From NCBI RefSeq assembly GCF_003667565.1, contig NZ_RCUX01000001.1:62001-126000 (forward strand): a stretch of DNA of 64,000 nt, written 5' to 3'. The position numbers and the translations under genes are program-made. The DNA is from Mycetocola tolaasinivorans. GTDB taxonomy: Bacteria; Actinomycetota; Actinomycetes; Actinomycetales; Microbacteriaceae. Below, piece after piece: positions 25,597 through 33,565 of this stretch (its first letter is position 1; each line of letters starts with the position of its first letter). A model generated the notes under the pieces. That model was not told the DNA's origin. It ran no database searches and worked only from the letters and a program-made list of their open reading frames with translations.

Positions 25597-27276
25597 TTAC
25601 TTACCGAGCCAGACGTCGTAGAACGCGTCGGTGTAGCCCACCGCGTCAAACTTCCAGCCGTGCACGTTGGCGTTGGTGCCCACGATCTTCTTGGGCACGT
25701 ACAGCGGAATGGCGAAGCCCTCGTCGAGGATGCGCTTCTGCACCTTCTGTGCCTCGGCAATGCGCACCTTGGGGTCGGAGTTGGCGCTCACGATCTTGCC
25801 GGACTCATCGATCTGCGGGTCCGAGAGCAGACCGTAGTTGATGCCGGATCCGCCGCCGTCCTTGGGGATGGCGTTCGTCTGGTAGGGCTGAATGGTGGTG
25901 CCCACATCGGCGTATCCGCGCGAGGAGTCGGCGAGGTTGTGCTCGTTCTTGGCGAGCTGGGCGGAGAATGCAGCGGTGTCGTACGGGGTGCGGATGACCT
26001 CGAAACCGGCCTTCTTCAGCGAGGAGGCGATGGCCTCGCCGAGCTGCTGACGCTGATCGGTCTGCACGTAGAGCGAGTCGACGGCCCAGTTGATGGTGAG
26101 GCGCTTGCCGTCCTTCGTGCGGTAGCCATCCTTATCGGTCTCGGTGTAGCCGGCCTCGTCGAGGAGCTTCGCGGAGGCCTTCGGGTCGAAGCTCCAGCTC
26201 TTCTCGAGCGACTTATCGTAGGAGCCCAGCGGCGGGGTGTCCGGCAGCGTGGTGGTCCAGGCCTTCTTGTACTCGCCCGCGTAGACGCTCTTCAGCAGGC
26301 CGTCGACGTCGATCGCGTCGCGGAAGGCGATGCGCACGTTCTTATCGTCGAACGGCGCGATGTTGGGGTTCAGCGCGAGGTAGTAGGGGGTTCCGGTGTT
26401 GTCCTTCTCGAGGATCTTGCCGCCCGCGGCCTTGACCTCGGGGATGTTCAGCGGTGGTACCTGGTCGATGGCGTCGGCCTGCTTGGAGCCGAGCGCACCG
26501 ATGCGTGCCTGCGGCTCGGGCACGAACTGGATCGTGACCTCGTCGAGGTAGGCGGGGCCGGTGTGACCCCAGGTGCTGGGGGCCCAGTTGTAGTCGGGGT
26601 TCTTCTCGAGCACGATCTTCGAGCCCTTGACGTAGTCCTTGACCTTGAACGGCCCCGATCCGACCGACAGCTTCGGGTTGGCCGAGAGCTCGGCCGGAGT
26701 GTGCTCGGTCAGGACCTTGCCCGAGTAGATCGGCCAGTGCGGGGTCGACAGCGCGTGGATGAACGAGGCGTTCGGGCGAGACAGGGTCACCTTCAGGGTG
26801 CTGTCGTCCACGACGGTGTTTTCGACGATGCCGCTGGAGGCGGTTGCGAGACCGGTCTCGTTCAGCGGGCGATCGAAGTTCTGCTTCAGCACGGTGGCGT
26901 TGAACGGGCTGCCGTCCTGGAACTTCACGTCGGTGCGCAGCGTGAACGTGTAGGTGAGACCATCCTCGCTGACCTCCCACTTCGTGGCGAGGCCCGGCTT
27001 ATAGGTGCCGTCCTCGGCCTGCACGGTCACGGTGTCGAAGATCGAGGAGTTGATCGAGTTGAGGTTGAGGCTCGGGACGCGCTGGCCGTCCCAGGTGGGC
27101 GGCTCGGTGTTCGCGAGGTAGCGCAGGGTGCCGCCGCTGACCGGCGTCGCGGAGGACTCCGTACCGGTGGAGGCACCGGTGTTCGGGGAGGCGGACGCCG
27201 AGCAGGCGGTCAGGGCGAGTGCGGTGAGCACGGCGGTGGCGCCGAGCAGTGCCGCGTTGCGGGTGCGAGATCGCAT
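25597..27276 (-). CDS. ABC transporter substrate-binding lipoprotein (peptide/opine/nickel family)
   Basis: 559 aa from ATG 27276, chosen because it gives an ideal lipoprotein signal: MRSRTRNAALLGATAVL then LALTACSAS with the lipobox cysteine. SBP family 5 features: GGTLRYLANTEPPTWD, YTFTLRTDVKFQDGSPFNATVLKQNFDR, SGPFKVKDYVKGSKIVLEKNPDYN, and DVWLGK at the end. It captures substrate outside the membrane for the DppB/DppC-like permeases encoded upstream. The ligand cannot be told from sequence. Neighbouring amidohydrolase and monooxygenases suggest an amide- or sulfur-containing organic compound. Confidence 0.93.
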   Translation of the reverse strand: MRSRTRNAALLGATAVLTALALTACSASASPNTGASTGTESSATPVSGGTLRYLANTEPPTWDGQRVPSLNLNSINSSIFDTVTVQAEDGTYKPGLATKWEVSEDGLTYTFTLRTDVKFQDGSPFNATVLKQNFDRPLNETGLATASSGIVENTVVDDSTLKVTLSRPNASFIHALSTPHWPIYSGKVLTEHTPAELSANPKLSVGSGPFKVKDYVKGSKIVLEKNPDYNWAPSTWGHTGPAYLDEVTIQFVPEPQARIGALGSKQADAIDQVPPLNIPEVKAAGGKILEKDNTGTPYYLALNPNIAPFDDKNVRIAFRDAIDVDGLLKSVYAGEYKKAWTTTLPDTPPLGSYDKSLEKSWSFDPKASAKLLDEAGYTETDKDGYRTKDGKRLTINWAVDSLYVQTDQRQQLGEAIASSLKKAGFEVIRTPYDTAAFSAQLAKNEHNLADSSRGYADVGTTIQPYQTNAIPKDGGGSGINYGLLSDPQIDESGKIVSANSDPKVRIAEAQKVQKRILDEGFAIPLYVPKKIVGTNANVHGWKFDAVGYTDAFYDVWLGK

Positions 27277-27289
27277 GGGGTGAAGCCTT

Positions 27290-28954
27290 TCAGATGGTGA
27301 GGGAGGGGGAAGAAATGGTGGGGATGGCCGCGATGAGATCCCGGGTGTAGGGATGCTGGGGCGCATCGAAGACGGTGCCGGTTTCGCCAAACTCGACGAT
27401 CCGGCCGTGCTGCATGACCGCCACGTCATGCGCGACGTGGCGGACCACCCCCAGATCGTGGGAGATGAACAGCAGCGAGACGTGCAGCTGCTCCTGAAGG
27501 TCACGCAGCAGGTCGAGCACCTGTGCCTGGATCGAGACGTCGAGCGCCGATACGGGCTCGTCGCACACGATCACATCCGGTCCGGTGGACAGCGCCTGCG
27601 CGATGGCGATGCGCTGCCGCTGGCCGCCGGAGAGTTCGAGGGGGTGCCGGCCGAGGTGAACGGCGGAGAGCCCCACCTGTTCGAGCAGCGCCACGGCCTG
27701 ATCGTCGCGCTCGCCGCGGGGCACACCCACGGTGCCGAGCGCCTCACCGAGGAGGGTGCGGACGTTCGAGCGCGGATCGAAGGAGCCGAGGGGGTCCTGC
27801 GAGATTGTCTGGATGCTGCGACGCCGTGCGCGCCGATCCTTCTCGCGCAGGGTGGACCACGCCTCGCCATCGAGCACTACCTCGCCCGAATCTGCGGGGG
27901 TGAGGCCGAGGGCGATCGCGGCCGCGGTGGACTTCCCCGAGCCCGATTCGCCCACGATCCCGAGGGTCTTGCCGCGCTCGAGGGTGAACGACACATCGTG
28001 CAGCACGGTCGTGCGGCGGCCGCGGGCGACGGGGTAGCTCTTGACCAGGTTGCGCGCCTCGAGGATGGGGCCGGTTTTGGGCTCTGCCGCGGGTGTCTCG
28101 GTGCGCTGCCGGGTGAACACCGCGGGCGGCAGCGGGGAGAGCCGTTCGCCGCGGGTGTGCGCGGAGGGTACGGCGTCGAGCAGCTGCTTCGTGTAGTCAG
28201 CCTGTGGATTGTGCAGGATCTCGGCCGGCGTTCCGCGCTCAATCACGGCACCGGCGCGCAGCACGATGATCTCGTCCGCGAGCTCGGAGACCACGGCGAG
28301 GTCGTGGCTGACCAGCAGCAGGGCGGTGCCCTCGCGCTTGAGTTCGGCGAGGAGTTCGAGCACCTGGGCCTGCACGGTCACGTCCAGTGCGGTGGTGGGC
28401 TCATCGGCGATCAGCACGCGAGGCCCGGCGGCCACGGCGCTCGCGATCAGGGCGCGCTGTCGCAGCCCGCCCGAGAGCTGGTGCGGATACTGCGCCGCGC
28501 GCTCCTCGGGGTCACGAATGCCGACGCGGCTCAGCAGCCCGTGCACGATCTCGGCGGCGGGCTTTTTGGCCAGGCCGGTGTGCAGGCGCAGCGATTCGGC
28601 AACCTCGCTGCCGATGGTGTTGAGCGGATCGAGGGAGACCAGTGCGTCCTGCAGCACGAGCCCCACCTCGCGTCCGCGGACGTTTCGCCACTGGGCGGCG
28701 GTGAGGGCGCGCAGATCGTGGGTGCCGAGGCGGAGTTCTGCAGCGTCTACCCGGGATCCGGGCCCGACGAGGCCGAGCAGCGCCCGCGCGGACACGCTCT
28801 TCCCCGAGCCGGATTCGCCGACGAGGGCCACGCAGCGGCCGGGGGTCAGATCGAAGGACAGCTCGGACACCGCGATGTGGCTGCCGAAGGTGATGGTGAG
28901 ATCGCGCACCGACACGAGCGCATCGGCGGCGGCGGCCGAAGTGGTGGTGGTCAC
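27290..28954 (-). CDS. Double ATP-binding protein of a Dpp-type ABC importer (DppD-DppF fusion)
   Basis: 554 aa from a GTG at 28954 that overlaps the permease stop and has GAGGAG upstream. Two full nucleotide-binding domains: the first with Walker A GESGSGKS near residue 38 and signature LSGGLRQRAL; the second with GESGSGKS and LSGGQRQRIAIAQALS, each with a DEPT/DEPVSALD Walker B. Peptide importers usually have two ATPase genes; fused versions are frequent in actinobacteria. It powers transport through the permeases at 28951-29841 and 29838-30950. Confidence 0.93.
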   Translation of the reverse strand: MTTTTSAAAADALVSVRDLTITFGSHIAVSELSFDLTPGRCVALVGESGSGKSVSARALLGLVGPGSRVDAAELRLGTHDLRALTAAQWRNVRGREVGLVLQDALVSLDPLNTIGSEVAESLRLHTGLAKKPAAEIVHGLLSRVGIRDPEERAAQYPHQLSGGLRQRALIASAVAAGPRVLIADEPTTALDVTVQAQVLELLAELKREGTALLLVSHDLAVVSELADEIIVLRAGAVIERGTPAEILHNPQADYTKQLLDAVPSAHTRGERLSPLPPAVFTRQRTETPAAEPKTGPILEARNLVKSYPVARGRRTTVLHDVSFTLERGKTLGIVGESGSGKSTAAAIALGLTPADSGEVVLDGEAWSTLREKDRRARRRSIQTISQDPLGSFDPRSNVRTLLGEALGTVGVPRGERDDQAVALLEQVGLSAVHLGRHPLELSGGQRQRIAIAQALSTGPDVIVCDEPVSALDVSIQAQVLDLLRDLQEQLHVSLLFISHDLGVVRHVAHDVAVMQHGRIVEFGETGTVFDAPQHPYTRDLIAAIPTISSPSLTI

Positions 28955-29841
28955 AGGGAGCTCCTCTTGCTGATGAAACGCTGCTGCAGCCAGCGGCCGG
29001 TGACGGTCACGCTGATCACGGTGAGGGTGATGAACACACCCGGCCAGATCGCGATCCACGGGGCGATGCTCAGGTACTGGCGTGCCTCCGAGAGCATCAG
29101 GCCCCACTCGGGCGTGGGCGGTACCGCGCCGAGTCCGAGGAAGCTGAGCGCCGCACCAAAGATGATGCAGACGCCCACGCCGATGACGGCGTGCACGAGT
29201 ACCGGCCCGAGGCTGTTGGGCACCACGTGCTTCAGGATCAGGCGGGTGGGCGAGAGCCCGAGCGCGATGCCCGAGCGGATGAAGCCGGAGCCGCGAATCT
29301 GCAGCACCTGGGTACGGACGAGCCGCGCGGCCCCGGGGATGCGGCCGAGGCCCACCGCCCAGAGTAGGCTCCACTGGCCGGGGCCGAGGATCGTGATGGT
29401 CAGCAGCGCGACCAGCACCTCGGGGAAGGCCAGCAGGACGTCGAGCGCGCGGGTGATGACGCGATCCCAGATGCCGCGGGAGTATCCGGCGAGTACACCG
29501 AGGATGACGCCGCCGATCAGGCCGATCAGCGAGGCCCCCACACCGAGCGAGAGTGAGTAGACGGTGCCGTGGATGATGCGGGAGAAGAGGTCTCGGCCGA
29601 GCTGGTCGGTGCCGAGGATGTGGGCGGCGCTCGATCCGGCAAACGCCGATGCGGGGTCGCCCTCGATGGGATCCTGGTTCGTGAAGAGCCCCGGCCAGAG
29701 CGCGGCCACGATGAGCAGCAGCACCACGAGGGCCGACAGGGCGACGCCCGGATGCAGGGCGTGGGCGGAGCGTACGCGCTCGGCACGGGGCACCCGCGGT
29801 GTGCGGCCGCCGCTGAGGCGTGGGTTCAGGCTGAGGCTCAT
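28951..29841 (-). CDS. Dpp-type ABC permease (DppC-like)
   Basis: 296 aa. Six membrane helices and the BPD_transp_1 motif near EVLVALLTITILGPG and GRIPGAARLVRTQVLQIRGSGFI (EAA-loop). HILGTDQLGRDLFSRIIHGTVYSLSLG is the standard DppC/OppC N-terminal block. It forms the inner-membrane channel with the DppB-like partner. Overlaps both neighbours by four bases. Confidence 0.93.
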   Translation of the reverse strand: MSLSLNPRLSGGRTPRVPRAERVRSAHALHPGVALSALVVLLLIVAALWPGLFTNQDPIEGDPASAFAGSSAAHILGTDQLGRDLFSRIIHGTVYSLSLGVGASLIGLIGGVILGVLAGYSRGIWDRVITRALDVLLAFPEVLVALLTITILGPGQWSLLWAVGLGRIPGAARLVRTQVLQIRGSGFIRSGIALGLSPTRLILKHVVPNSLGPVLVHAVIGVGVCIIFGAALSFLGLGAVPPTPEWGLMLSEARQYLSIAPWIAIWPGVFITLTVISVTVTGRWLQQRFISKRSSL

Positions 29842-30950
29842 GAGTGGCCCCCTCTCAGGCGCGGGTCGAGCAGCGGGTACAGGAGGTCAACGATGGTGTT
29901 GATGATGATGAACACCAGGGCGGCGAACACCACGAAGCCGAGCACGACCGGGTAGTCGCGGTCCTGGATGGCGACCACCGCAACGCGGCCGAGGCCGGGG
30001 CGGGCAAACAGGGTTTCGATGATCGCGGTGCCGCTCAGCAGCGAGCCGAAGATCACGCTGGTGAGGGTCAGTGCGGGCAGGCTCGCGTGGCGGAGCACGT
30101 GGCGCGAACGCAGGCGGTTTTCGCCGAGTCCGCGGGCACGAATGGTGGTGACGAACGGCTCGTGCAGCACGTGCTCCATCCGCTCGCGCAGCACCTGGGT
30201 GATGACGCCGATCAGCGGCAGCGCGAGGGTGATCACCGGCAGCACGAGCGACCCCGGGCCGTCGGTGCCAAACGCGGGCACCCACTGCAGGGTGAACGAG
30301 AACACCGTCATCAGGATGATGCCGAGCCAGAACGACGGCACCGAGACGGCGATGAGTTCGAACCCCTGGGCGAAGGCGCGGGCACCGCGACGGCGGCCGG
30401 AGGTGGCGAGGGCCAGCAGCACCGACACCACGATGGCGACGAGGATCGCCCAGCCGGTGAGCTCGGCGGTGGGGCGAATCTCGCTCAGGATCACCTCGGT
30501 CACGGGGGAGGCGCGCTGGTAGCTGATGCCGAAGTCACCGCGCAGCACGCCGCCGAGGTAGGTGAGGTACTGCACGATGATCGGCTGATCGAGGCCGTAG
30601 TGCGCGGCGATCTGCGCGCGAATCTCCGGGGTGGCCTCCTGCATGCCCGAGAGCATCTTGTCCAGCGGGTTGCCGGGGATGAGCTGCAGTGCCACGAACG
30701 AGAGTGTGGCGGCGGCCCAGAGCACCAGGATGATGTCGAGCAGGCGGTGGCCCACGTAGGAGGCGATGCCGCGGATGCGTGTGAGCCGGCTGACCTCCTC
30801 GGTCTGCGAGGCGGCGGCCAGGAGTGAGGCGACCGAGGGGACCTCGGCGTTCTGCGGGTCAGTTGCTGCTTCTGTGCCCGCGGGCTCGGCGGCGGTCTCG
30901 GTCACCTCCGCGAGGTGTTCCGGTGCCTCGGTCTGGTCGAGGGTGCTCAC
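29838..30950 (-). CDS. Dpp-type ABC permease (DppB-like)
   Basis: 370 aa from the GTG at 30950, one base after the amidohydrolase stop. A long hydrophilic N-terminal extension (about 85 residues, Glu/Ala-rich) precedes the DppB core: YVGHRLLDIILVLWAAATLSFVALQLIPGNPLD, AHYGLDQPIIVQYLTYLGGVLRGDFGISY, and the EAA loop HVLHEPFVTTIRARGLGENRLRSRHVLRHASLP. The extension is unusual for DppB proteins and has no visible motif. An upstream in-frame start to 31022 lies inside the amidohydrolase gene and is rejected. Confidence 0.9.
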   Translation of the reverse strand: MSTLDQTEAPEHLAEVTETAAEPAGTEAATDPQNAEVPSVASLLAAASQTEEVSRLTRIRGIASYVGHRLLDIILVLWAAATLSFVALQLIPGNPLDKMLSGMQEATPEIRAQIAAHYGLDQPIIVQYLTYLGGVLRGDFGISYQRASPVTEVILSEIRPTAELTGWAILVAIVVSVLLALATSGRRRGARAFAQGFELIAVSVPSFWLGIILMTVFSFTLQWVPAFGTDGPGSLVLPVITLALPLIGVITQVLRERMEHVLHEPFVTTIRARGLGENRLRSRHVLRHASLPALTLTSVIFGSLLSGTAIIETLFARPGLGRVAVVAIQDRDYPVVLGFVVFAALVFIIINTIVDLLYPLLDPRLRGGHS

Positions 30951-30951
30951 G

Positions 30952-32268
30952 CTAGTCCTCCCAGCGCACGCGTCCACCGCGTGCCTCGAACTCGGCGGTG
31001 ACGGCCGCGCGCAGTTCGGCATCGGCGAGGTAGTCGGCGGCGGCTGACCCGAGGGCGGTGGCGGCGTCGACGAGGGCGTCGAGGGCTTCGGGCAGGATCG
31101 TGATGTCGGCGAATCCGGCGTTGTGCGGGACGACGGATCCGTCGCCGCCGAGTCCGAGCGCCGGGTGGATCGCCGGAATGTACTGGCTGACGTTTCCCAT
31201 GTCGGTGGAGGGGCCGCCGTGACGCACGACCTTCGGCTTGAGCGGCACGGTGCGGCCCTGGCTGGTGAGGTGGCGGGCCCAGTGCTTGGTGAGCGCGATG
31301 TTGTTTGCCAGCGGGAGGTAGGCGGGTTCGGCGTCGAGATCGATTTCGGCGCGGGTGCCGGTGGCGAGGGCCGCGGCCTCGAGGATGTCGACGACGCGCT
31401 GGGTGAGGATCTTCAGGGTGTCGATCTCGCTCGAGCGCACCAGGATGTGGGCCTCGGTGAGCTCGGGCACGACGTTGGCGGCGCTGCCGCCGTTGGTGAT
31501 GACGCCGTGGATGCGGTCGATGGGCAGGATGTGCTGTCGCAGCTGGGCGATCCCCTGATACGCGGTGACCACGGCGTCGAGGGCGTTGAGGCCCAGATAC
31601 GGGGAGCCCGCGGCGTGCGCGGCCCGGCCGTGATACGCCACCCGGATGCGGCGCACACCGGTGGTCCCCGAGCCATAGATCGGGGAGACCTCGTGGCCGA
31701 CGCTCGGATGCACCATGCCGGCGGCATCCACGCCGTCGAATCCTCCGGCGCGGATGATGAGTTCCTTTCCGCCGCCGCCCTCCTCGGCCGGGGTGCCGAT
31801 CAGCGAGACGCGGCCGCCGGTTTCGGCCACCACGTCGCGCAGCGCGAGGAAGGCACCGATCGCGACGCCCGAGATGACGTTGTGTCCGCACGCGTGGCCC
31901 ACCCCGGGCAGCGCGTCATACTCGGCGATGATCGCGAAGTGGGGGCCGTCGCCGAGGTCGGATCCGGCACTCGCCACAAACGCGGTCGGGAGCCCAAACA
32001 CGCCCACCTCGGTGTCCACGCCCTCCTCGGCGAGCAGCTCGGCGATCTTCTGCACGCTGCGGTGCTCCTCGAAGCCCAGCTCGGGGTGGTGATAGAGATC
32101 CACCGCGAACTCGTGCAGGCGCGGGCGCAGCTGCTCGATGCGTGCGGCGATGCGCTCGTGCAGGTTCGCCGGGGCACCGACAAACCTGGATTCGGCGTCG
32201 CCGATCGGGGCGGGGGCGAGCGAGCGCTGTCCGTAGGCGAGGTAGGTGGCGAGCGGATCCGTGGTCAT
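30952..32268 (-). CDS. M20-family amidohydrolase/peptidase
   Basis: 438 aa. M20 metallohydrolase signatures: HPELGFEEHRS, EYDALPGVGHACGHNVISG with the zinc ligands, GTPAEEGGGGK with the catalytic Glu pair, and HAAGSPYLGLNALDAV in the dimerisation lid. This is the M20D (aminoacylase/HipO-like) branch, which hydrolyses N-acyl amino acids or related amides. It is cotranscribed with the importer, so it probably cleaves the imported compound. The start follows a gap of 54 bases after the aldo/keto reductase gene. Confidence 0.92.
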   Translation of the reverse strand: MTTDPLATYLAYGQRSLAPAPIGDAESRFVGAPANLHERIAARIEQLRPRLHEFAVDLYHHPELGFEEHRSVQKIAELLAEEGVDTEVGVFGLPTAFVASAGSDLGDGPHFAIIAEYDALPGVGHACGHNVISGVAIGAFLALRDVVAETGGRVSLIGTPAEEGGGGKELIIRAGGFDGVDAAGMVHPSVGHEVSPIYGSGTTGVRRIRVAYHGRAAHAAGSPYLGLNALDAVVTAYQGIAQLRQHILPIDRIHGVITNGGSAANVVPELTEAHILVRSSEIDTLKILTQRVVDILEAAALATGTRAEIDLDAEPAYLPLANNIALTKHWARHLTSQGRTVPLKPKVVRHGGPSTDMGNVSQYIPAIHPALGLGGDGSVVPHNAGFADITILPEALDALVDAATALGSAAADYLADAELRAAVTAEFEARGGRVRWED

Positions 32269-32288
32269 GTCTGTGTCCTTTGGCGATG

Positions 32289-32316
32289 CGGGGGAGCGGG
32301 GGAGCGGGGAGGCGGG
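32289..32316 (+). repeat. G-run repeat (GCGGGGGA) between amidohydrolase and reductase genes
   Basis: GCGGGGGAGCGGGGGAGCGG then GGAGGCGGG: an 8-base unit repeated with four G runs of 3-5. This fits a G-quadruplex pattern on the plus strand. The operon mRNA would carry the C-rich complement. Confidence 0.45.
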
Positions 32317-32322
32317 CGGCTG

Positions 32323-33264
32323 CTAGCCGGCGTGCGGGCTGTGCTTCGGATCGAAGGCGAGGCCGCCCTGAGCCTCGGTGATCGCGGCGGAGATGGCCAG
32401 CACCTCCTCGGTGCTGAGCGCGATGCCGGTGGCGGCGAGGTTGTCGCGCAGGTGTGCGGGGTTGCGGCTGCCCACCACGGCGAGGCCGTCGGGCACGGTG
32501 TGGAAGATCCAGGCGAGGGCGATGGACTGCACGGTGGTCTCGTGCGCGCGTGCCGCGGGTTCGAGCGCGGCAAACACGCGGGCGTGGGCGTCGGCGGGCA
32601 GCCCGCGCCCGATCAGCGGCCAGTAGGCGATGAAGGGAATACCGAGGTCTCCGAGACGCTCGATCACCGGAGCGTTCTCCCGCGCGGCCACGTTGTAGAG
32701 GCTCTGCACGGCGGCAATGGGTTCGAGTTTGAGGGCGGCGTTTACCTGATCGAGGGTCGGCTCGCTCAGCCCGATGTGGCCGATCTTGCCCTGATCGCGC
32801 AGATCGGCGAGGGCGCCCAGCTGATCCTCGAGCGGGACGTTCGGATCGATCCGGTGGAGGAAGAGGAGGTCAATGCGCTCGCGCTTCAGACGGTGCAGCG
32901 AGGCGTGGACCGCGTGGCGCAGGTAGTCGGGCTGGCCGAGGATGCCCCAGCGGTTTGCGGCTGGGCGCAGCATGCCCACCTTGGTGGAGACCAGGACGTT
33001 GTCCCGATTGCCAATGACGTCGCCGATGATGCCCTCGCTCACACCGGGGCCGAGGGCGTCCGCGGTGTCCACGTAGCGGATCCCGGCATCCAGCGCGGCC
33101 CGCAGCAGTGCCCGCGGCACTTCGGGGTCGGCGGGAATACCCCAGCCATCGCCCGCGGTGAGGCGCGCGGCACCGAGGCCTACCCGCGGAACGCGGTGCC
33201 CCGCGAGGAGCGTTTCGGCACCGATGGGCGCGCTCGTGTCGGAACGGGTGGGGGCAATGGTCAC
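32323..33264 (-). CDS. Aldo/keto reductase-like protein with a substituted catalytic tyrosine
   Basis: 313 aa, GTG start with GAGGGA upstream. AKR barrel: LGAARLTAG, IRYVDTADALGPGVSEGIIG, NVLVSTKVGML (Lys), ERIDLLFLHRIDP (His) and PLEDQLGALADLRDQGKIGHIGLSEP. In active AKRs the segment is DTAxxYG, with Tyr as the proton donor; here the tyrosine position is Leu (DTADALG; codon ctc). Asp, Lys and His of the tetrad are kept. The protein resembles pyridoxal-reductase-like AKRs. Either it uses another donor or it has lost redox activity. First gene of the leftward operon. Confidence 0.85.
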   Translation of the reverse strand: MTIAPTRSDTSAPIGAETLLAGHRVPRVGLGAARLTAGDGWGIPADPEVPRALLRAALDAGIRYVDTADALGPGVSEGIIGDVIGNRDNVLVSTKVGMLRPAANRWGILGQPDYLRHAVHASLHRLKRERIDLLFLHRIDPNVPLEDQLGALADLRDQGKIGHIGLSEPTLDQVNAALKLEPIAAVQSLYNVAARENAPVIERLGDLGIPFIAYWPLIGRGLPADAHARVFAALEPAARAHETTVQSIALAWIFHTVPDGLAVVGSRNPAHLRDNLAATGIALSTEEVLAISAAITEAQGGLAFDPKHSPHAG

Positions 33265-33565
33265 GGCGGTTCCCTCGAATCATGGCGGCTGATGTTTCGA
33301 GAAAACTAGCAACGGCGAGGGAGGGGCATCAATGTGCGCTCGAGGGAACGGTAACCCGAGGTCACAGTGCGAAACACAGCGGGTACGCGAGGCTTCCTCC
33401 TGTAATAATCTCCGCGGTTCCGTGCTTCGATGCACTCGCCAACCGCGCGTACGACAGCCCGACACCCACTGTCGGCGGCTGTCGTAACGAGGTCTGTGAG
33501 GCTGACCTATGCTGCAACTGGGTTCAGCCGAATCCGCTCCGGTTGCCAGCAGGAACGAACCCCAC
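33265..33565. promoter_or_regulatory. Divergent region between the reductase operon and the type VII island
   Basis: About 300 bases without a supported gene. It must hold the promoters of the leftward catabolic operon and of the rightward secretion genes. The clearest element is an interrupted inverted repeat at 33450-33486. A possible -10 (CTATGCT, 33508-33514) lies about 50 bases before the eccC-like start, just downstream of the inverted repeat. Confidence 0.45.
33450..33486. repeat. Nested inverted repeat upstream of the eccC-like gene
   Basis: Outer arms TACGACAGCC (33450-33459) and GGCTGTCGTA (33477-33486) are perfect complements. Inner arms CGACA (33460-33464) and TGTCG (33470-33474) surround a five-base loop. 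It has no T tract. It could be an operator for the secretion genes or a structured leader. Confidence 0.7.
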
